From the NCBI GenBank assembly GCA_024734555.1, contig JANPWX010000038.1:3859586-3923585 (forward strand): DNA of 64,000 nt. The letters run 5' to 3'. The stretch is from Trochalopteron elliotii (lineage: Eukaryota > Chordata > Aves > Passeriformes > Leiothrichidae). This document shows, piece by piece, positions 10,436 through 22,320 of the stretch (positions are counted from its first letter, which is position 1; every line of letters starts with the position of its first letter). A program made the translations under genes and the position numbers. Below the pieces are notes generated by a model, which saw only the letters and a program-made list of their open reading frames with translations, was not told the origin of the DNA and did not search any database.

Positions 10436-13318
10436 GTAAAAATTTAAGTGGTTTGTAATCTCTATGGGAAGAGATAGTATCAGGTAGAGTAGGTAATTTG
10501 AATTACTTAGAGCAATGATGCTTTTGAAAGCCTTACTTCACTCTTGTGAAAACTAGTTGGTAGCAAAATTACATTCCAAAAGCTTCTCTGCATACTCCCC
10601 TAATGAACTTGTGATTTACGTGCAGTTTGTAGATATGACTCCTTTCTCCTAATGTAATTTTCTTCCTTTTATTCAAGGCAGATTTCTGTTTTCGGGGGAA
10701 ATATCATGTAGTGTGTAGAGCCACTGTGGAAGAATTATTGCAAATACCTCATTTGTAATCCTTTTGTTCTTCCACTCTGAAACCCCACGTCTCACTTCTC
10801 CATGGAGGAGAGGATATTGTGTTTGACTTATTACAAAGCCTAAAGCATTCTTAGGATTAACTGCAGTTAATCACTAAAAATGTGCCTTCTCATTTTGGAA
10901 GTGTTGTGACTTGTCAGCATGGGAAAAGTGCTTCCAACTTAAAAATCTATTTTATTTCTAATTTTTGTTTCCCTCCCAAAGGCTGGGCCTGGGCCTCACC
11001 AGAATGCCTAATAATGTCATCAGGACTAAGGACATGAGGAGGATGAGGTGTTCTGCACTCAGCAGTGAAACCATGCCAGTACAAAGATCAAAACCAAAAG
11101 TGACTGGACCTCAGACAAAGGAGGAAAAGGGAAGTTGTTGAGGTCTCCATGCAGATGTCTGATTGCAATTCCACCAAGGTGGATTTGAAACTGTGTCCCA
11201 GCTCTGCCTCTTCTCCCCAGTGCCTGTGGAGGCAGCTTCCAGCATGACACATCCCATCTTTGACTCATCAGGTAAGGCTGGGATATCAGCATGAAAATTG
11301 GGCAAATATTGACTTTGCATATAGTAACTTTGTTATACCTATGATACAACATATTTTTATAATGTTTTCAGCTTACACATGACTATGGGCTGGAATTAAT
11401 GGGTTTTTGAAGGATAATGCTGAAGAAAGGGATGTCAGATACTGTGCTGGGGTTTAGAAAACGGACTGCCAATCTAGTATTTTCCAATAAGCCACCCTGA
11501 TTTACAGCACGGAATAAAAGTTGTCTCAAAAAGTAAAGTGAAATAAACATGTGCTTTAAGACATGAACAAGCTTCATGAAAGGTTGGGATAGGAACAATA
11601 TCCCCTTCTGACACATTACTTTATAACTGCAGGATGTGAAACTGCTTGCATCATTTTCTGAAGGGTCTTGTCCTGGCACTTTTAGATACTAGGGAAATAA
11701 TTTCCAAGATTTATAGATTCTCCAACTTCTTTCAATGGAAATATAGGTTTTCAAGGATATCTTACACAGATCAATTTCTTTGTAGACACCAAGAACTTAA
11801 TTTCCTCAATCACATTTCATGATTGCATTAGAGGGAGTTCACAGATGCCCAGGACCAATGAACCACATGAGGAAAACCATAAGACAGCTCAGACCAGGAA
11901 TTGGATTCTGTCTGTCAGTTTTCTAACACCTGATGTGTCTAAATAAATGCTTGATATTTTTTAATTTATTTTTTTTTTAGTTGCAGAAGACATGCTTCAA
12001 TTCAGCTAGAAAATAGGAACATAAGGAAAGCTTGAAAGTCTGTGGCAAGCCTATAAGGACTGATGTACGACATGATTGTAAAGTTTAATTCAAGACTGAA
12101 AATCAATGAACAGACAAAGATTCATATTTCTAAGAAAACAAAGACATAAATCTACAGCCATTTTGATGAACCATGTGCAGATTTCTCTTGGGGAACAAGC
12201 AAAGAAGGTCCGCACCTATGGAAAGGCTGTCCCAAGATTATGTCACCTACATGTACCACAAAGGAATTTTCTTCTTGGCTGCTCAGAGGAGGATTTTTAA
12301 CATTTGCCTCCCATTTACTCCACAACATTTCATTGCTGAGTAACTTGTAAAACTTCACACCATTTTAATTTGATGGCATGTACGAGTAATGCAGAGACCT
12401 TTCTTTCCTAAGGGAAATTAAGAAAATAATTCATTCTTTCACTCAATAGCTCAACTGAATTCAATTTGGGTTCATTCTTTTAGGAAAGGTGTATACCCAG
12501 TTCTGTCAAATTAAAATATGGAAGGAAAAATGTCAATAATACTGACCATCTTGTCATCACAATTCTTAGTTCTTTCATGCCATGCTTCCTCCACAGAGAT
12601 TTTTATTTTGTGAGGGGAAAACTAACATAAAGTCTTAGAAGGCTTAAGTCACAACTGTAATTTCTGCATATTACTAAATACTAACATACACTATGTGCAT
12701 GGAACAAAACTTCAGCAAACCAGTTTTCACACTGATTTGTTTTTTTTTTGAGCTCATTTGTAAGATTTTAATTTTAACTTTTTTTCTCACATTTACTTCA
12801 ATATATTTGCCAGATGAATTGTATGCACAGAAAAAGGTGTAATAAAATGGTAGGAGTATCAGCTGCATTATGTGTCCCTAAGAAACAGAGAAAAAACATT
12901 ATTTGGAAACTTCTGTGGCACAGGGCCCTGCAGGCAGCTGCTGATCCCATTCCTACCCCTTACAAGGGGTTGTTAACACAGGGACACATAAGGGAATGGC
13001 TGAGGACTGGAGAGACCATGACCAAAGTGAATATTGATTCTTTTTTTTCTTGGTGTGGCTGCCTGTGTAGAAACATTGATCAGTAGGGCAGCCTGAGAGA
13101 AGGCTGAACGAATTAATGGAAGAGAAAAAAAACTCTCAGAGCTACTGAATACACAGAAAATCAGCCTGGCTTGGGATGTCTCTGGGCTGCAATACTTTGC
13201 AGTGGAGAGGAGAGGCTGCCTGCGATTCTCCGGTCTCACGCTCCTCGTTCCAACATCAGCTTTTGGGCGTTAGCATTAGCTGTTCTTATTTCATTATGCT
13301 TTTATTTACTCTTGGCAG

Positions 13319-13416
13319 GAGAGGAGGACTGGAAGCTGCCCAGAGTGCTGGCTGCAGCCACCGAGAGACCTCTCTTTCCCCGGGGCTGGCTGCAGCACAG
13401 AATTGATGGGCGCTGA
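13319..13416 (+). other. exon-like segment A (unconfirmed)
   Basis: The sequence has an acceptor, TTTACTCTTGGCAG, ending at 13318 and a strong donor, GA followed by GTAAGTGTG, at 13417. The 98 bases between are GC-richer than their surroundings. A small cluster of CpG dinucleotides lies just upstream (13220-13270). Two frames carry stops near the donor, so a conserved coding exon is unlikely. A non-coding RNA exon is the better alternative. It lies about 300 bases upstream of segment B on the same strand. Confidence 0.18.
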
Positions 13417-13722
13417 GTAAGTGTGTTTCGTATCCAGAGCAAATTTTCCAGAGTGCCTAAATGGCTTGAAACTGCAGGTTCTGTTGGCCAAGATCAAGTA
13501 ACTTGCTTGGGAAACTGCTTCCAGTTAGCCTTCTCTCTTCTTGTCTCTCTCCCTGTGTTTGTGCATTTTCAATTATGCAGAAATGTATCATTTAGCTCCA
13601 CTTCCCTTTATGTAAGCAGGCAAGAAACAGCGAGCTTCAAAACTGCAGAATACCTTGAAATCTTTTACCTTCAACCGTTCTGTCTCTGATAGAAAAACAT
13701 CTATTTCCTTTTTAACTCTCAG

Positions 13723-14124
13723 TCACGCTAACCGGTACTGGTAACTTTGTACCCACAAGCACAGAACACTAGATGGATAGACTGCAGCAAAACGAGTTAC
13801 ACGTTGTATTTAGAAACAAGTACCTTTAAAAAATTTACCAGTCTGCCAAGACTTGGAAAAATGAGAAAGCAAGTTCAGCTCAGTACACAGAGCAGTTCCT
13901 CACTGCCTGACTCTCCTCATGGCTGCTGGGAATTCCTGGCGTGTCAGGTAACACATGCTGAGCAAGAGCCAAAAAGCCCTTCGTTCCTTGTAAAAATGAA
14001 ACATGTTCCTTGTTGGAAAACAGCTCCTTTCAGAGGCATTAGAGCTGTGGATGATGCTGCAGCCACACTTCTCAGCCATCAGGCAGAGTGCCTACCAGGG
14101 ACCAGCTTTCAGCAGCATCAGTAG
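13723..14124 (+). other. exon-like segment B (unconfirmed)
   Basis: The acceptor is CTATTTCCTTTTTAACTCTCAG, pyrimidine-rich and ending at 13722. The donor is TAG followed by GTAAGATAT at 14125. One frame is open from about 13732 to a TAG whose last base is the last base before the donor, giving about 125 codons, but it has no ATG near its beginning and no recognisable family. An alternative donor, CAG followed by GTAACA, lies at about 13949. Together with segment A it could mark an unannotated non-coding transcript. Chance is also possible. Confidence 0.18.
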
Positions 14125-16597
14125 GTAAGATATATATCTAACAGGGGTAGGTTCAGTTGTCTCGTGCCAGAGCATCCTACCTTTCTTTATACCTTTATTG
14201 CACAAACAACACACACTAACAGCAAACGTTTACATGAAACAAGAAATGATTAGATATACCTTTTTAATTTTTCACAGTCTGCCAAGTCAGGAGAACCCCT
14301 GGGTCACCCTACACTGTTTTGACCTCCAGTTCTCTCCTGACTCATCTGCAGCTCTGCTATTTCGTGTTGGGAAATGTTTCAGTTTTGGCTTTGTCCTGCC
14401 AGTAGGATCTGGTGCTGTTCCCTCCTGGTGTGACTGCAACTGGCTGCCCCTTCCTGAGGAAAAGAGATGATTTTTTGAGGCTGTGCTGATTTGGTGTGGC
14501 AGGTGCTGTACAGTCTCAGATAGGAGGTCTCAACTAGCAGAGTCTCCTCTCTGTTCAAGAGCTTACAAGCTGAGTGCCTTTGTAACCTTCTCCTGGGCTT
14601 GAGGGTGGCATCAGGTGCTGGGGCTCTTTCACACTTCAGGGTTTGTGACATCTGGCCGATGCCATGGGTTATAACAATAAATGACACCACATACAACAGA
14701 CATCTTCAGGGGTTTCTCTGACTTCAGTCTCAAATCTCTCAGACTTCCTGTGCCCTGTATCTGTCTACAATGCTTTAGAAATGACAATCCTAGTGATTTT
14801 GACATTGAGGATTCATGTGAAGCTGGTGCAGAGGCTGGTAAGAGGCCGCCATGACCCTGTGGGCCCAGGACTGTCACATTCTCTCTGGGTTTGAACTGAA
14901 AGTGGAGAGGGTACGGAAGGGTCAGACAGACATCCGTATGATCCCGCTTTCCTCTGTGTCATGGGACTTTGTGCACAACTGGCAATTACAGATGTAACCC
15001 TGAAAATCACATCAAGCTTCTGACCTGTTGTCACACACTATTTTATGCAGCATGTCATGTCCAACATGACTGTAATATCTTCTGTCTTACTCACATCCAG
15101 CTCTGTCTCCTGTTTTTTTTAACTTCTCTCCCAGGAATTTCTCTTAGGCAGACTTTTCTTCCATTATTCATACTCAAATCACTTTTCACCACTGTTTTGT
15201 TCCACATCAAAGCCTGTAACCTCACCCCCTTTGCACTTAGGGCTCCCAAAAGGCTAGAAAGATGCTCTGAGGAGGCTGGTCTCTGTGGAGCTGGGGCAAT
15301 GAGCTGGGGTGGCTGTACACATTTCTGTTATTGAAAGCAAACAGACCTGTCCATGCTGTTTGATTTTTTTTCCCTCCCAGGGATTTGGCTGGGCTATCTC
15401 CCTGCCAGTTCACTGTTTTCCCTGTCTGGCAGTGTTTGCTGTGGGCAGTCATGCTTGGCCAGAGGATATGCTCCATGGCTCTGCTTAGGCAAGCCTGTCT
15501 CCCACATGTTCAGTGTATGTTGTGTAAAAAATGTCAGACCTTTGCCGGAGCTACTGGGTGGCTGTGTAAGAGAAATGCTGGGAGTCAGCACAGGCACATC
15601 CAGCAGTGCCCACTGTGGGCAGTAAGTTATAGTGATTGCCAGAGCCACCCTTCTGGACTTGTAAAGGTTTTGCTAACAGCCCTTCTGTGTGGTAGTCTGT
15701 GCAGCATACCCGGCTTGCTGTATTCCAGAGATGTTGCTGGGCACTACCCTCTCCTCACCTGAGAGCTTTGGAGGCCCAGTGACATGTGTTATACTTGTCT
15801 GAGTGCTCAGCAGTGACCTCTTTGTGATGCTGGCAGATCTCTCCAGGGTTGGATCCGCTTCTCTCAATAATTTCACTTGCACTCTGGAATCCCACAAGCA
15901 GCTCTTGTTTTTAATTAGGGGCTCCATAATGTCTCCAAAGATATGCATAATGTCAGAGATCTTACATCTGAAACATATGGCTCAATTGCCTCATATTTTT
16001 ATTTTCGGTTTTGAGCACAATTACTGATTCCCTCTACAGTCTTATTCTGTCCAGGTCAAGTCTTCAAATAACTTTCTTGATGGTTCAATTGTTCCAAGTA
16101 TTATTTTGAAAATAATAAGTGACTCTCTCAAGTCGCTTCTTGTCCTTTTTGCTCGGTGAGACAGTGAAAAGTTTTATTTCCACGTTTTCTCACTATCTTT
16201 CATGGCCAGCTCCATGTATCAATTCCCTGCTCATGTGAACACTTCAAACCAGCTTTTTGAGTTCTCAGTGACCCAAGTCCCTTCTGGCAGTTTGCCTACT
16301 TCATTCCCAGGCTTTCTGTGTCTACTGCACTGGTTGATGACATAAACTGCCCCACCTCTCAGAAAGGGACAGTTTATCTCCAGCTGCAGTTCATCTCTTT
16401 GGAGTAGCACTGCTACTGACATTAATAAAAAAGAAGTCCTGTTAGAGTCTGTAGCAAACATCCCTCAGGTAGCTGCAGCAAATGAGGAAATATTTAAAGG
16501 TGAGCTATGTTCTAATATCATCTGTTGGAAAGGACTTTATGTTTCATATATTTCATGTTATTACTCTGAAAGACTGAATGCAGGAGCACATTACCAG

Positions 16598-16803
16598 TTG
16601 AAGTGCTTGTGGAAATTAAATCCATGTTTAAATGAATTTGAAATTTTAATGCAAAATTGAGCACTTAAAAATTTTGCATCCACTCCTACTTAATTAAAAT
16701 TAATAAGGTTTCAGAGAGTTTTAGTTGGGATAGATGAGGAAGGAATTTGGCCTTAAATGTGTAATTAAAATACAATTACATTGGAAGGAAGTAATTACTG
16801 AGG
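16598..16803. promoter_or_regulatory. AT-rich segment resembling a conserved non-coding element
   Basis: This stretch packs several homeodomain-type cores into about 200 bases: TTAATTAAAATTAAT near 16691-16705, GTAATTAAAAT near 16761, CAATTACATT near 16774, and GTAATTACTG near 16791. Homeodomain proteins generally bind TAATTA, and clusters of such cores in gene deserts often belong to developmental enhancers. AT-rich DNA also makes such motifs by chance, and conservation cannot be judged here. Confidence 0.2.
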
Positions 16804-17491
16804 TTGTACCTCAAAAGCATACCTAATGGGCTAGTAGGAGAAAAGGTTTATGTGTTTGGTTCACCAGCTATATAAGATAAAAAAGGATGTAGTCACTGAA
16901 AGAAAGAGATATCAGCAAGATCATTTAGGTAGATAATAGCAGCTCTTTTATGGTCAAATCACTCTGGCTACGTTTAAGAAGGGGACTGCTTTATCTTAGT
17001 TTGGGGTGTGCAAGCACCTCCACAAGTTTTCCTTCTGACACATTTAATTGTTTCCCAGCCCTCTCAAGGGGCTGTGAGAGAAGTAAGCATTGTTCAATCA
17101 GTCTCAAGCATTCCTGGGTGAGGGAAAAGTTAGCACTGAAAGACCTCAGCTGTTTGATTTTAGGAACTATTTGACAAAGAAATACTCAAAGCGAAGGGCC
17201 TAATCTGACCCTGGTTAAAACCATGGAGTGAACGCTCCTCTGGATCCCTGCAGCAGTCTGCATGAAGCCCTGAGCATAGAACCAGAACTGTGGTGTCAGT
17301 TTTGCATAAACCTAAACCTGGTTTTGTTTTTACATTATTGCCCTGGCACACCTATGAAAAATGGTTTAATAAATATGACATTCCACAACATGCACAAAAC
17401 AGACAGGTTTGGGAGCTAAAGTTGAGGTGTGAGCATTAAAACTGAAGCACTTTGTGCTCTGTGGAGACAGAGCAATCCATCATGCATTTGA

Positions 17492-17530
17492 TTTTGTTTT
17501 GTTTTGTTTTGTTTTGTTTTGTTTTGTTTG
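17492..17530. repeat. (TTTTG)n microsatellite
   Basis: About seven and a half uninterrupted copies of TTTTG. It is a simple pentanucleotide repeat with no adjoining SINE or LINE body that I can recognise. Confidence 0.95.
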
Positions 17531-18269
17531 GCTTTTCTTCTTTTTTGGGGTAATGTGATAGGTTTTGGGTTTGAAGTCAGTGGTGAGGTTTCTGTTGACT
17601 GTACTGTAGTTTGGATTAGGTTTATGGAAATAAATGGATTATATTTTATTATAAACTATATAGGTAGTCAAAGATGCAAGGTTCACAGTCTCATTTGGAT
17701 CAGCTCCTTTTCAAAGGTCCAGAGTCATGGATTGCATCGAATGGCCTGGAACACTTGGGTGTAACCTTGAGTTTAAATCACATCCAGATGATCTGATTTG
17801 TAAGTTTTTGATTTAACCTTGTTTCTTCACATAACTTTCTGAGGTTTCTAACTGTGATTTTTACAAGTACAGTGCGTTTTGTAAAAGAAGTGTGGGAAAG
17901 AAAATGTGCAGTGTTTAGGCTGTGCAGTGTCCCCTGTGATACAGTATCAAACACAGTGTAAGTAGCCTGATGTTTTAATCAACATATACATGTTCTTGGC
18001 AAGGAAGTGAATTTAGCACTCAGTGAAATGCACTCTGCTGAACTGTTGACATTCAGTTCATAGTCAAACTTTTATTGGTAATGAGAAACACATGCTTTGT
18101 GTTGAAGATTTAGCTCAGTAAACTAAAATTCGGTGACAGGAATTTCTCTCTGCCCTTACATTCCCTGCAGCAATACTTGTAAGAGTAAGTAACATGCAGA
18201 GCTTGACTTAGCCTTTTTCACACCAAAACCAGACATCTTCAGCAATACTCACCCAGGATATTTTTCAAG

Positions 18270-18333
18270 GTTTTTTGTTTTGTTTTGGTTTTGGTTTTGT
18301 TTGTTTGTTTGTGTTTTTGTTTGTCCCCCCCCC
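18270..18333. repeat. T/G-rich simple repeat followed by C9
   Basis: An impure run of TTTTG and TTTG units (18271-18323) passes directly into nine C residues (18325-18333). It appears to be degenerate simple-sequence DNA. No mobile element could be attached to it. Confidence 0.85.
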
Positions 18334-19229
18334 ATCCCTCATTTTAATGCAATACTGAAGATGTGGGACTGTCAGTGTTGTGGTACTTCATCATCTAAAA
18401 TGGTTTCCACGTTAGAGCTCCTGAAGAAGCTCCTTCTTTCCTGAAGAAAGGGTGTTTCATGTACAACATTATCAGCATTTGTCAACAGGGCAAGACTGAC
18501 CGGAGTCAGCCTTCTGTGGCTGTAATAGCACGAATGCTTCCTTCCCTTAAATAGTTTCTTTCTTTTCCCCCAGGGTCTTGTAGCAACTCACACCTGAAAA
18601 AGCAGCCTTTATATCTTCCTCAAGCTAATTAAATACAGATTCAAGCAGAGGAGCAATATTGTAAAGTGTCCTTTTGTTAACTTGTTGGTCTCTGAAGATT
18701 CTCACATTTCAGTCATGACCGACCTAAGTGGCAGCAGAGTTCTCAGCCGTGGAAACCACATCTGGAGAAATACCACCTCTCAAAATCACAAAACTCCTAA
18801 GGATTTACGTGGGGTGACATTAACTACCAGGATCAAATAAATGTAGCAAAACATCCTCCCAATCACAAAGGTCACTGAAAAGCCACACAGGTTTGGCATA
18901 TGCTGAGTTTTGCCTTTTTGTACCCATACAAAACATTTTTTAATGCTTCCAGAGTGGGTGAAGAAATTTATCAGAGAAACCAATGGCCTGAAGTACACAG
19001 CTGAGACAGGAAAAGACTATTGCTTATGTCCACACAGCATAAATATCAGCATATTTTGAGTGTGACTTACCTCCTGCAATCTTCAGCTTCCTCCCAGACA
19101 GAGGCTCTGGTGGAGCAGGTGCTGTCAAATGGAGAGAATCATGATGGCTGAGCCCTACTGGATGTGTTCAGAGGCTGCATGGAGGCCATTCAAACATTAT
19201 CACCTGTACTTTATACCAAGTTTGGAACA

Positions 19230-19323
19230 ATGTGGTTTAGTTGATACAGTGGTGTTCAGCCAAATGTTTGACTTGATGATCTTGGAGGTCATTTCCAATC
19301 CTAATGATTCTATGATTCTGTGA
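19230..19323 (+). mobile_element. CR1-like LINE 3' end fragment
   Basis: The order is GTGGTTTAGTTGATACAGTG, GTGTTCAGCCAAATG, GACTTGATGATCTTGGAGGTC, TTCCAATCCTAATGATTCTA, TGATTCTG. This matches the recalled 3' end of an avian CR1 group whose tail reads AATGATTCTATGATTCT. The plus-strand copy is about 95 bases long, heavily 5' truncated and mildly diverged. It has no coding capacity. Confidence 0.85.
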
Positions 19324-19589
19324 ATAGAGGTATTCACTGACAGACATCTGTGCCATTCAGTTTACAGAATTGTCCAGGTGCTAGGGATTTATATTTTGTA
19401 TTCTTTACACAGATTAAAAGACATCTTCAGTCTAGGCTTTTGATTTGTAAGCCATGTAACTAGACTGTATGAGGGGTTTATGTCCAAAAATATCAGGATT
19501 TGGCAACAGTTTTGCATAGGGACGTGGGATAATGCTTACTTCCTTTTTTCTTTTTTTCTTTTACTCATTAAAGGTGAAACACAAATCTG

Positions 19590-19800
19590 TGCATTTTAAA
19601 GCAGTTCTCTGAAATTTCATGGCCTTATAATTGCAATCTATCGGACTGAAAACGAAATCTAAAATTAGACATAAAAATGACAATATTACCAGTCCTGGAT
19701 TTAAGGCTTATATTGCTGTGAATTTCTACGAAAATATTTAAGAATCAATTTAAATGCTAATGGCCTTATTTGCCATAAAACTAAGCAGAAGTCAGACTCA
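19590..19800. promoter_or_regulatory. AT-rich segment resembling a conserved non-coding element
   Basis: A compact AT-rich stretch contains unusual CpG-bearing words (CTATCGGACTG, AAAACGAAATC, TTTCTACGAAAATA) in a CpG-poor neighbourhood. It also holds homeobox-like cores (TTATAATTGCAATC, AAATGCTAATGGCC). It lies just downstream of a CR1 tail. The retained CpGs in AT-rich DNA are the reason for flagging it. Regulatory function is inference only. Confidence 0.2.
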
Positions 19801-21095
19801 ATAGCTGCTTCAGAGCCATAGTTTGGGTCTTTCCTTCACTGGACTTCACTTGTGACATTAAATTTAGAGATGCTGCTGATGTCATAGACCTATGCAAAGA
19901 GGGGGTGGGGAGGGGCTGGTTCCCTGAAACCCTGCAGAAAGCAACTTCTCAAAACCTGAAATTGCTCATGTGGACTTTGAATATCTGATTGTAGAGCCAG
20001 ACGTGAACTTGTGCAATCCTGAGGAAGAGTTAAAGGCAGAAGTACTTGTTTCTTCCTGCCCTGTACCTGGTGACTTGCTGTGGTTCCCAGCTTTGCCCCT
20101 GTGGGATGTCCTCTGTAGTTCAGACACTTGAAAACTGGATTCCTCTGCCAGCTTTGTGCAGTTCCTTCAGGCTACACTTTTTGGGGACCACAGGCACTTC
20201 CTACTCTGAGTTGTGGTGGGGTTACAGCCCATTAGAGGCTTTTTCCATTTAAATCAGGACCAGCTGTATCGTTGCTTCTGAAAAGCACATTCTGTGACCT
20301 CTATCACACCATTCAGGGCTGGGTCCGAGCCCATGTGATAGAGGGGACAGTGAGGTGGCTCCTTTGCCCAGTACACAACCAGTGACCTTGATAAAATTTG
20401 ATGTGAGGGCCTGGGAACAGCACTTACCCACACGTTTTCTGAAGCAGTCATGGGCAGTGCTGCACAAGCAAATGACCCTGGGTCAGGCCATCCACACAGA
20501 CCTGGAGCATCTCTGTTCACAATCACTACCAACTCATTCCTGAGCTGATGAAATCAATGTTGTGAGGCTGTCCTGTATCCACGCCCTCCAAAGTCAGGAG
20601 ATGACTTGGTGTAGGTGCCTGGGTCTCTGCTGTCTGCCTTTCATCTCTGTTCCATTTTCAGGCATATCCATTGGATACGTCCATTTGAGAAAACTAAGAT
20701 GTGGCTATGAACACACTGTCATTTATACATAAGCACAAGATGGTGGTGACCCCTTGCCCCATTTTGGCCTGTGCTGACCAGCACTCATCCAGCAATTCCT
20801 GGACATGATATAAGAGTCAAGCCCCAGACCATTCCAGATACACAATGTTTGGAAAAAGTTGTTGAATCATGTGGGCAAGAAAGAACCGTTCTGTGTAGGG
20901 AACAAATCCAGACATATTTAATTCATTGTTGTATTTGTAGCATTTGGAGCCACTTTCATTTGATCAAAATTGTTTGGAAGCTGCCTAGCAAATCCCAAGG
21001 TCATTTGGAAGAACTGTCAGGGAAAAAAAGAGGGAGTGAAAAAGCAAATAAACACATTTGCCAGTAGCAGTTTTTGCTAAATAGCTAGGCTGGGG

Positions 21096-21145
<50 letters not shown>

Positions 21146-22050
21146 GAAGAAATCTTCCCTCCTGGTACTTGTGGATTGGCTCAAAACAGGGCAACCATAG
21201 GCACCCACAAGCATGTCCATGATCTGCAAAATGTGTATGCAAGGAAATGAAAGATCTTGGAGTAACAAGTTGAAGGAGAGTGAGAAAGTTGCTCCAGTGG
21301 AGCTGTTGATGGAGGAAAGCTGCTCCTGGTGTGTCCCCACAAAACAAAGTGCACTCACCACGACTGCTGAAACACCTCTGGATTTCTGTCAGAAGAGGAA
21401 ACATGATTTTGCAATGCAGTCCAGCCTAAAAGAGGATGGAGGGGTAGGACAAGGAATCAAGCCCTTGCTAACCTGGTGATAATATAGCTTGTGGGACACA
21501 GAAGATAGGGCAGTTCTGAAGAACCAGATTTTAAAAGCCCAGCAGCTGCACAGTGCATGGTGCCATCTGGTTTGTTCTGTATTTCTGCAGTGGTTGTACC
21601 AAAGACAGCTGTGGCATGAGTGTGGCTTCCTTGTGCTAGGTGTCAGACAACCCCAAAGCAGCAGAGAAATGTGGCCCCTGCCAGCAGACACTCACACCAG
21701 AGAGCAAACATACCTTCACTCCCTTTCTGCAGGCAGAGGGAGGGATGGGGCACAATGGCATTCCCTCCATCAATGTCTCAGTGAGCTCAACAGCCTTGGA
21801 TGGGACCAAGGTGTGGGGACATTTGCCTGCACCACTTCTGAACAAGTGGAGACTCATTTTCATCCTGTTGATTGTTCATCACATTGATTATTAGTGGGTT
21901 TGGAATTTAAATATTAAAGGACACTTTCAGAATTAGGCAGGCAGAAACCTTAGCCCTTTTTCATTAAGAAAACATCTGGAGGCTTTTTTACCCTCCTGAA
22001 TAAGGTTTGAAAAGACAAGTTATCCTCATAAAATCCTACAAACGCCCACA
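19801..22050. other. gene-free unique DNA
   Basis: I see no gene. The block contains the 48-bp A tract at 21.1 kb. Overlapping open frames at 20.05-20.54 and 21.2-21.9 kb (up to about 132 codons) have no recognisable similarity and overlap each other on both strands. Confidence 0.55.
21096..21143. repeat. pure A48 tract
   Basis: Forty-eight uninterrupted A residues. An AATAAA lies at about 21046-21051, but it is 45 bases upstream of the tract, too far for a normal polyadenylation site, and no processed gene body is recognisable upstream. A retroposed RNA of unknown origin is possible. Simple expansion of an A run is equally likely. The exact length in an assembly is uncertain for tracts like this. 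Confidence 0.95.
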
Positions 22051-22195
22051 GGACAATTTTACTTTGAAGTATCAATGTGACAGGGCAAAAGCAGAACAAT
22101 TTGATACTAATGATTTTAGTCACCATCCTAATGCTTCATGTTTTAAAGATCATTTTGCAATAAAGACATCATGATTTTACAGTCACATTAGAATA
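22050..22195. promoter_or_regulatory. AT-rich segment beside the MIR, resembling a conserved element
   Basis: This AT-rich stretch contains TTTGATACTAATGATTTTAG, a HOX/PBX-like TGATTTTACAG and CAATAAAGACATCATG, and runs directly into the MIR copy. Its composition resembles conserved non-coding elements, but conservation cannot be measured from one genome. It may also be older, unrecognised repeat sequence. Confidence 0.2.
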
Positions 22196-22320
22196 ATAAA
22201 CCGTAGCGCTTACTGAGTACTTTTCCTAAGACATGGAATAAATTGGAACAATAAGTGTTTTTCTCATTTTACAGTTGGAGAAACTGAGGCCCAAGGATGT
22301 GACCTTCTCATAGCACAGTC
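22196..22320 (+). mobile_element. MIR SINE (tRNA-derived, ancient)
   Basis: Two diagnostic blocks appear in order on the plus strand: GCGCTTACTGAGTAC followed by TTCCTAAG, then CATTTTACAGTTGGAGAAAC continuing as TGAGGCCCAAGGATGTGACC. These match the recalled MIR core and its CORE-SINE continuation (CATTTTACAGATGAGGAAAC, TGAGG). MIR is an old amniote SINE mobilised by L2-type LINE machinery. It is abundant in mammals and occurs in low copy number in birds. The tRNA-like head is missing or too decayed to see. This copy is inactive. Confidence 0.8.

Larger units (their letters stand above)
9153..13318. other. gene-free unique DNA
   Basis: I see no supported gene. The block contains the T tract at 9.45 kb, a 16-T run at 10235-10250, and a weak exon-like segment at 10383-10435. 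AT-rich sequence dominates 11.3-12.8 kb. Short open frames are present but show no recognisable protein similarity. Confidence 0.55.
14125..19229. other. gene-free unique DNA
   Basis: No gene is supported. The block holds two TTTTG-type repeats (17.5 and 18.3 kb) and an AT-rich homeodomain-motif cluster (16.6-16.8 kb). Several chance open frames of 80-125 codons occur at 14.2-15.8 kb on both strands, without recognisable similarity. Confidence 0.55.

Noticed and set aside
20771..21143. Processed pseudogene ending in the A48 tract
   Set aside because: The AATAAA is too far from the tract, the upstream frame resembles no known protein, and no target-site duplication was seen.
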